Assembly: GCF_000026145.1 (NCBI RefSeq)
Contig: NC_009445.1
Location: 6,626,001 to 6,690,000, forward strand
Source: Bradyrhizobium sp. ORS 278
GTDB lineage: Bacteria; Pseudomonadota; Alphaproteobacteria; Rhizobiales; Xanthobacteraceae
DNA: 64,000 nucleotides
Reading direction: 5' to 3'
Shown piece by piece: positions 62,306-64,000 of this stretch (position 1 is the first letter of the stretch; the number at the start of each line of letters is the position of its first letter). Both the position numbers and the translations under genes were made by a program. The notes beneath the pieces are model-generated. The model worked only from the letters and a program-made list of their open reading frames with translations, ran no database searches and had not been told where the DNA came from.

Positions 62306-62671
62306 ATGGCCAAGTCGGAAGTGGAAGTGATCACGTCGGAGCGGCGGCGCCGGCACTGGTCGCGGGCGGACAAGGAGCGCGTCGTGGCTGCAGCGTTGCA
62401 GCCAGGCGCGACGATCCTGGGCGTGGCGCGAGCGTTCGGTGTGCATTCCAGTCAGGTGTTCCGCTGGCGTCAGCAGCTGTGCGGGAAGGAGACGCCGTCG
62501 CCCGGCTTTGCCGCGGTGACGATCGCGGCCGATCCGCATGCGGCGCCAGCCTGCACGCAAGGGCTGATCGAGGTCGAGATCGGGACTGAGACGAAGATCC
62601 GGATCAGCGGCCCGGCGGATGCCGCGACGGTGACGGCGGTGATCGCGGCGCTCCGGGTGGGCTCGCGATGA
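62306..62671 (+). CDS. tnpA: IS66 TnpA
   Basis: 121 residues with an N-terminal helix-turn-helix (RRRHWSRADKERVVAAALQ, then SILGVARAFGVHSSQVFRWRQQL). Its stop overlaps the tnpB start in ATGA, as in other IS66 elements. Confidence 0.88.
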   Translation: MAKSEVEVITSERRRRHWSRADKERVVAAALQPGATILGVARAFGVHSSQVFRWRQQLCGKETPSPGFAAVTIAADPHAAPACTQGLIEVEIGTETKIRISGPADAATVTAVIAALRVGSR

Positions 62672-63018
62672 CGATCCCGATCCCCTCCGGCACCCAGGTC
62701 TGGCTGGCGACCGGGCACACGGATATGCGCAAGGGCTTCGACGGTCTGGCGCTGCTGGTCCAAGAGACGCTGAAGCGCGATCCGCATGGCGGCCATCTGT
62801 TCGTGTTCCGCGGCCGCAGCGGCAGCCTGATCAAGGTGCTGTGGCACGACGGCCAGGGCATGTGCCTGTTCGCTAAGCGGCTGGAGCGTGGCCGCTTCAT
62901 CTGGCCACAGGCTGTGGACGGAGCGTTGACAATCACGCCGGCGCAACTCGGCTATCTGCTCGAAGGCATCGATTGGCGGCATCCGCAGCGGACGTGGCGG
63001 CCGGAAGCTGTTGGTTGA
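62668..63018 (+). CDS. tnpB: IS66 TnpB (Orf2)
   Basis: 116 residues. VWLATGHTDMRKGFDGLALLVQE, then LFVFRGRSGSLIKVLWHDGQG and RFIWP give the full TnpB family pattern. Accessory protein needed for transposition. Confidence 0.93.
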   Translation: MTIPIPSGTQVWLATGHTDMRKGFDGLALLVQETLKRDPHGGHLFVFRGRSGSLIKVLWHDGQGMCLFAKRLERGRFIWPQAVDGALTITPAQLGYLLEGIDWRHPQRTWRPEAVG

Positions 63019-63077
63019 GCGCTCGAACGTGACAGCGCTGATGCGCGCCGACCGGCGCTGTGATTCCATCTCCCGCG

Positions 63078-64000
63078 ATGATCACAGCCGATTCGCTCCC
63101 CGATGATGTCGCGACGCTGAAGGCGCTGGTGCTCGCCGGTCAGGCGGCGCAGCTCGCGGCGGAAGCCAAGGCACGCAATCTTGAAGCCGAGGTCCGCGCC
63201 CGCACGCTCCTGATCGAGCAGATGAAGTTCACGATCGCCAAGCTCAAGCACGAGCAGTATGGGCCGTCGTCGGAGCGGGCGTCGGTGCTGGAGCAACTCG
63301 AGCTCGAACTCGCCGATCTCGAAGAGGATGCGGCCGAGGCTGAAGCTGCGGCGCAGATGGCCGCCGAGCGGGCCAAGGCCGAGACGATCAATGTCCATCC
63401 GTTCGAACGCAGGCGCCCAGCACGGCGGCCGCTGCCCGAGCACTTGCCGCGCGAGCGCGTCGTACATCCCGCACCGGCCAATTGTCCGTGCTGCGGCGGT
63501 GACAGGTTGCGCAAGATCGGCGAGGACGTCACCGAGACGCTGGAGCTCGTGCCACGGCAGTGGAAGGTGATCCAGCATGTGCGCGAGAAGTTCTCCTGTC
63601 GCGGCTGCGAGGCGATCAGCCAGCCGCCGGCGCCGTTCCATCCGATCTCGCGCGGACGTGCGGGGCCGCGCCTGCTCGCACACATCCTGTTCGCCAAATA
63701 CGGGCTGCATCTGCCGCTCAACCGGCAGAGCACGACCTACGCGCATGAGGGCGTGGCGCTGGACGTCTCGACGCTGGCCGACTGGGTCGGCGCGGCGGCT
63801 GCGACGTTGATGCCGCTGGTCGAGGCGATCAAGGCGCACGTGCTTGCCGGCGAGCGCATCCACGCCGACGACACCACGGTGCCGGTTTTGGCCAAGGGCA
63901 AGACGCGCACGGGGCGCGTCTGGACCTATGTGCGCGACGACCGTCCCTTTGCCGGGCACGCGCCGCCGGCTGCCATGTTCTACTACTCGCCCGACCGCGC
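63078..64000 (+). CDS. tnpC: IS66 TnpC transposase (cut by window edge)
   Basis: About 307 residues are visible from ATG 63078. Leucine-rich coiled coil (residues 10-90), zinc-binding CPCCGG, then CRGCEAISQPP, and HADDTTVPVL with the first Asp of the DDE triad. The frame is open to the last base of the window. Confidence 0.93.
   Translation, partial: MITADSLPDDVATLKALVLAGQAAQLAAEAKARNLEAEVRARTLLIEQMKFTIAKLKHEQYGPSSERASVLEQLELELADLEEDAAEAEAAAQMAAERAKAETINVHPFERRRPARRPLPEHLPRERVVHPAPANCPCCGGDRLRKIGEDVTETLELVPRQWKVIQHVREKFSCRGCEAISQPPAPFHPISRGRAGPRLLAHILFAKYGLHLPLNRQSTTYAHEGVALDVSTLADWVGAAAATLMPLVEAIKAHVLAGERIHADDTTVPVLAKGKTRTGRVWTYVRDDRPFAGHAPPAAMFYYSPDR

Larger units (their letters stand above)
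62228..64000 (+). mobile_element. IS66-family insertion sequence (right end outside window)
   Basis: Starts with GTAACCCCCCGGTGA at 62228, the GTAA-type left end of IS66 elements, and holds tnpA, tnpB and the start of tnpC. The 8 bases before it, CCTGCGAT, are the candidate target duplication; the right end is needed to confirm. Confidence 0.85.

Overview
The window looks like a chromosome segment of a Bradyrhizobium-like alphaproteobacterium (Rhizobiales). The assignment is inferred from the high GC content, the gene content (coniferyl aldehyde dehydrogenase, GMC oxidoreductase, DUF3775, an SAF-domain oxidoreductase) and the many long palindromic intergenic repeats. No ribosomal RNA or other decisive marker is present.

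Layout. Positions 1-6610 are chromosomal: a truncated serine hydrolase, an acyltransferase-3 membrane protein, a polytopic glycosyltransferase-like protein and a PAP2 phosphatase. Positions 6611-45836 are a genomic island of about 39 kb inserted at the 3' end of an initiator tRNA-fMet gene (45825-45901, minus strand). The island is bounded by a 12-bp direct repeat that matches the tRNA 3' end, and the hairpin that looks like the tRNA's original terminator now lies beyond the far end (6571-6599). A large serine recombinase ends inside the tRNA. From 45.9 kb rightwards the chromosome continues with a catabolic gene set (aldehyde dehydrogenase, GMC oxidoreductase, two SDRs, two metallo-beta-lactamase-fold hydrolases, an FAH-family hydrolase, GST, phytanoyl-CoA dioxygenase-like and M20 peptidase). 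An IS66-family element runs off the right edge.

The island is a chimera. Its left part holds a VirD4/TraG-like ATPase without obvious membrane segments, an M48 protease, then a rolling-circle HUH Rep protein, small proteins and an FtsK-like translocase in one direction. This resembles the replication and transfer module of Rep/FtsK-type integrative elements. The middle part (17.2-32.4 kb) is cargo: ankyrin protein, nitrilase, ArdC antirestriction, XRE-ImmA/DUF4411 toxin-antitoxin-like pair, TIR-like protein, Fic protein, a 1352-residue XRE plus putative nuclease protein, resolvase/WGR, an HEXXH protein with a small membrane protein, and DUF4238. The right part (32.8-45.9 kb) is a plasmid backbone: a fibre-like repeat protein, a candidate oriT, a tyrosine recombinase, a ParA plus small DNA-binding partner, a RepA initiator with seven clustered iterons, a second small serine recombinase with inverted sites, and the integrating serine recombinase. 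No relaxase of a classical type and no type IV secretion channel genes were seen, so transfer would need help in trans.

The most notable observations are: a predicted swap of the recombinase C-terminus between integrated and circular forms; a two-hairpin leader present upstream of two unrelated island genes with compensatory stem changes; two different replication initiators in one island; a possible invertible segment next to a DNA invertase; and the large XRE/nuclease-like protein whose start codon sits in a perfect inverted repeat.
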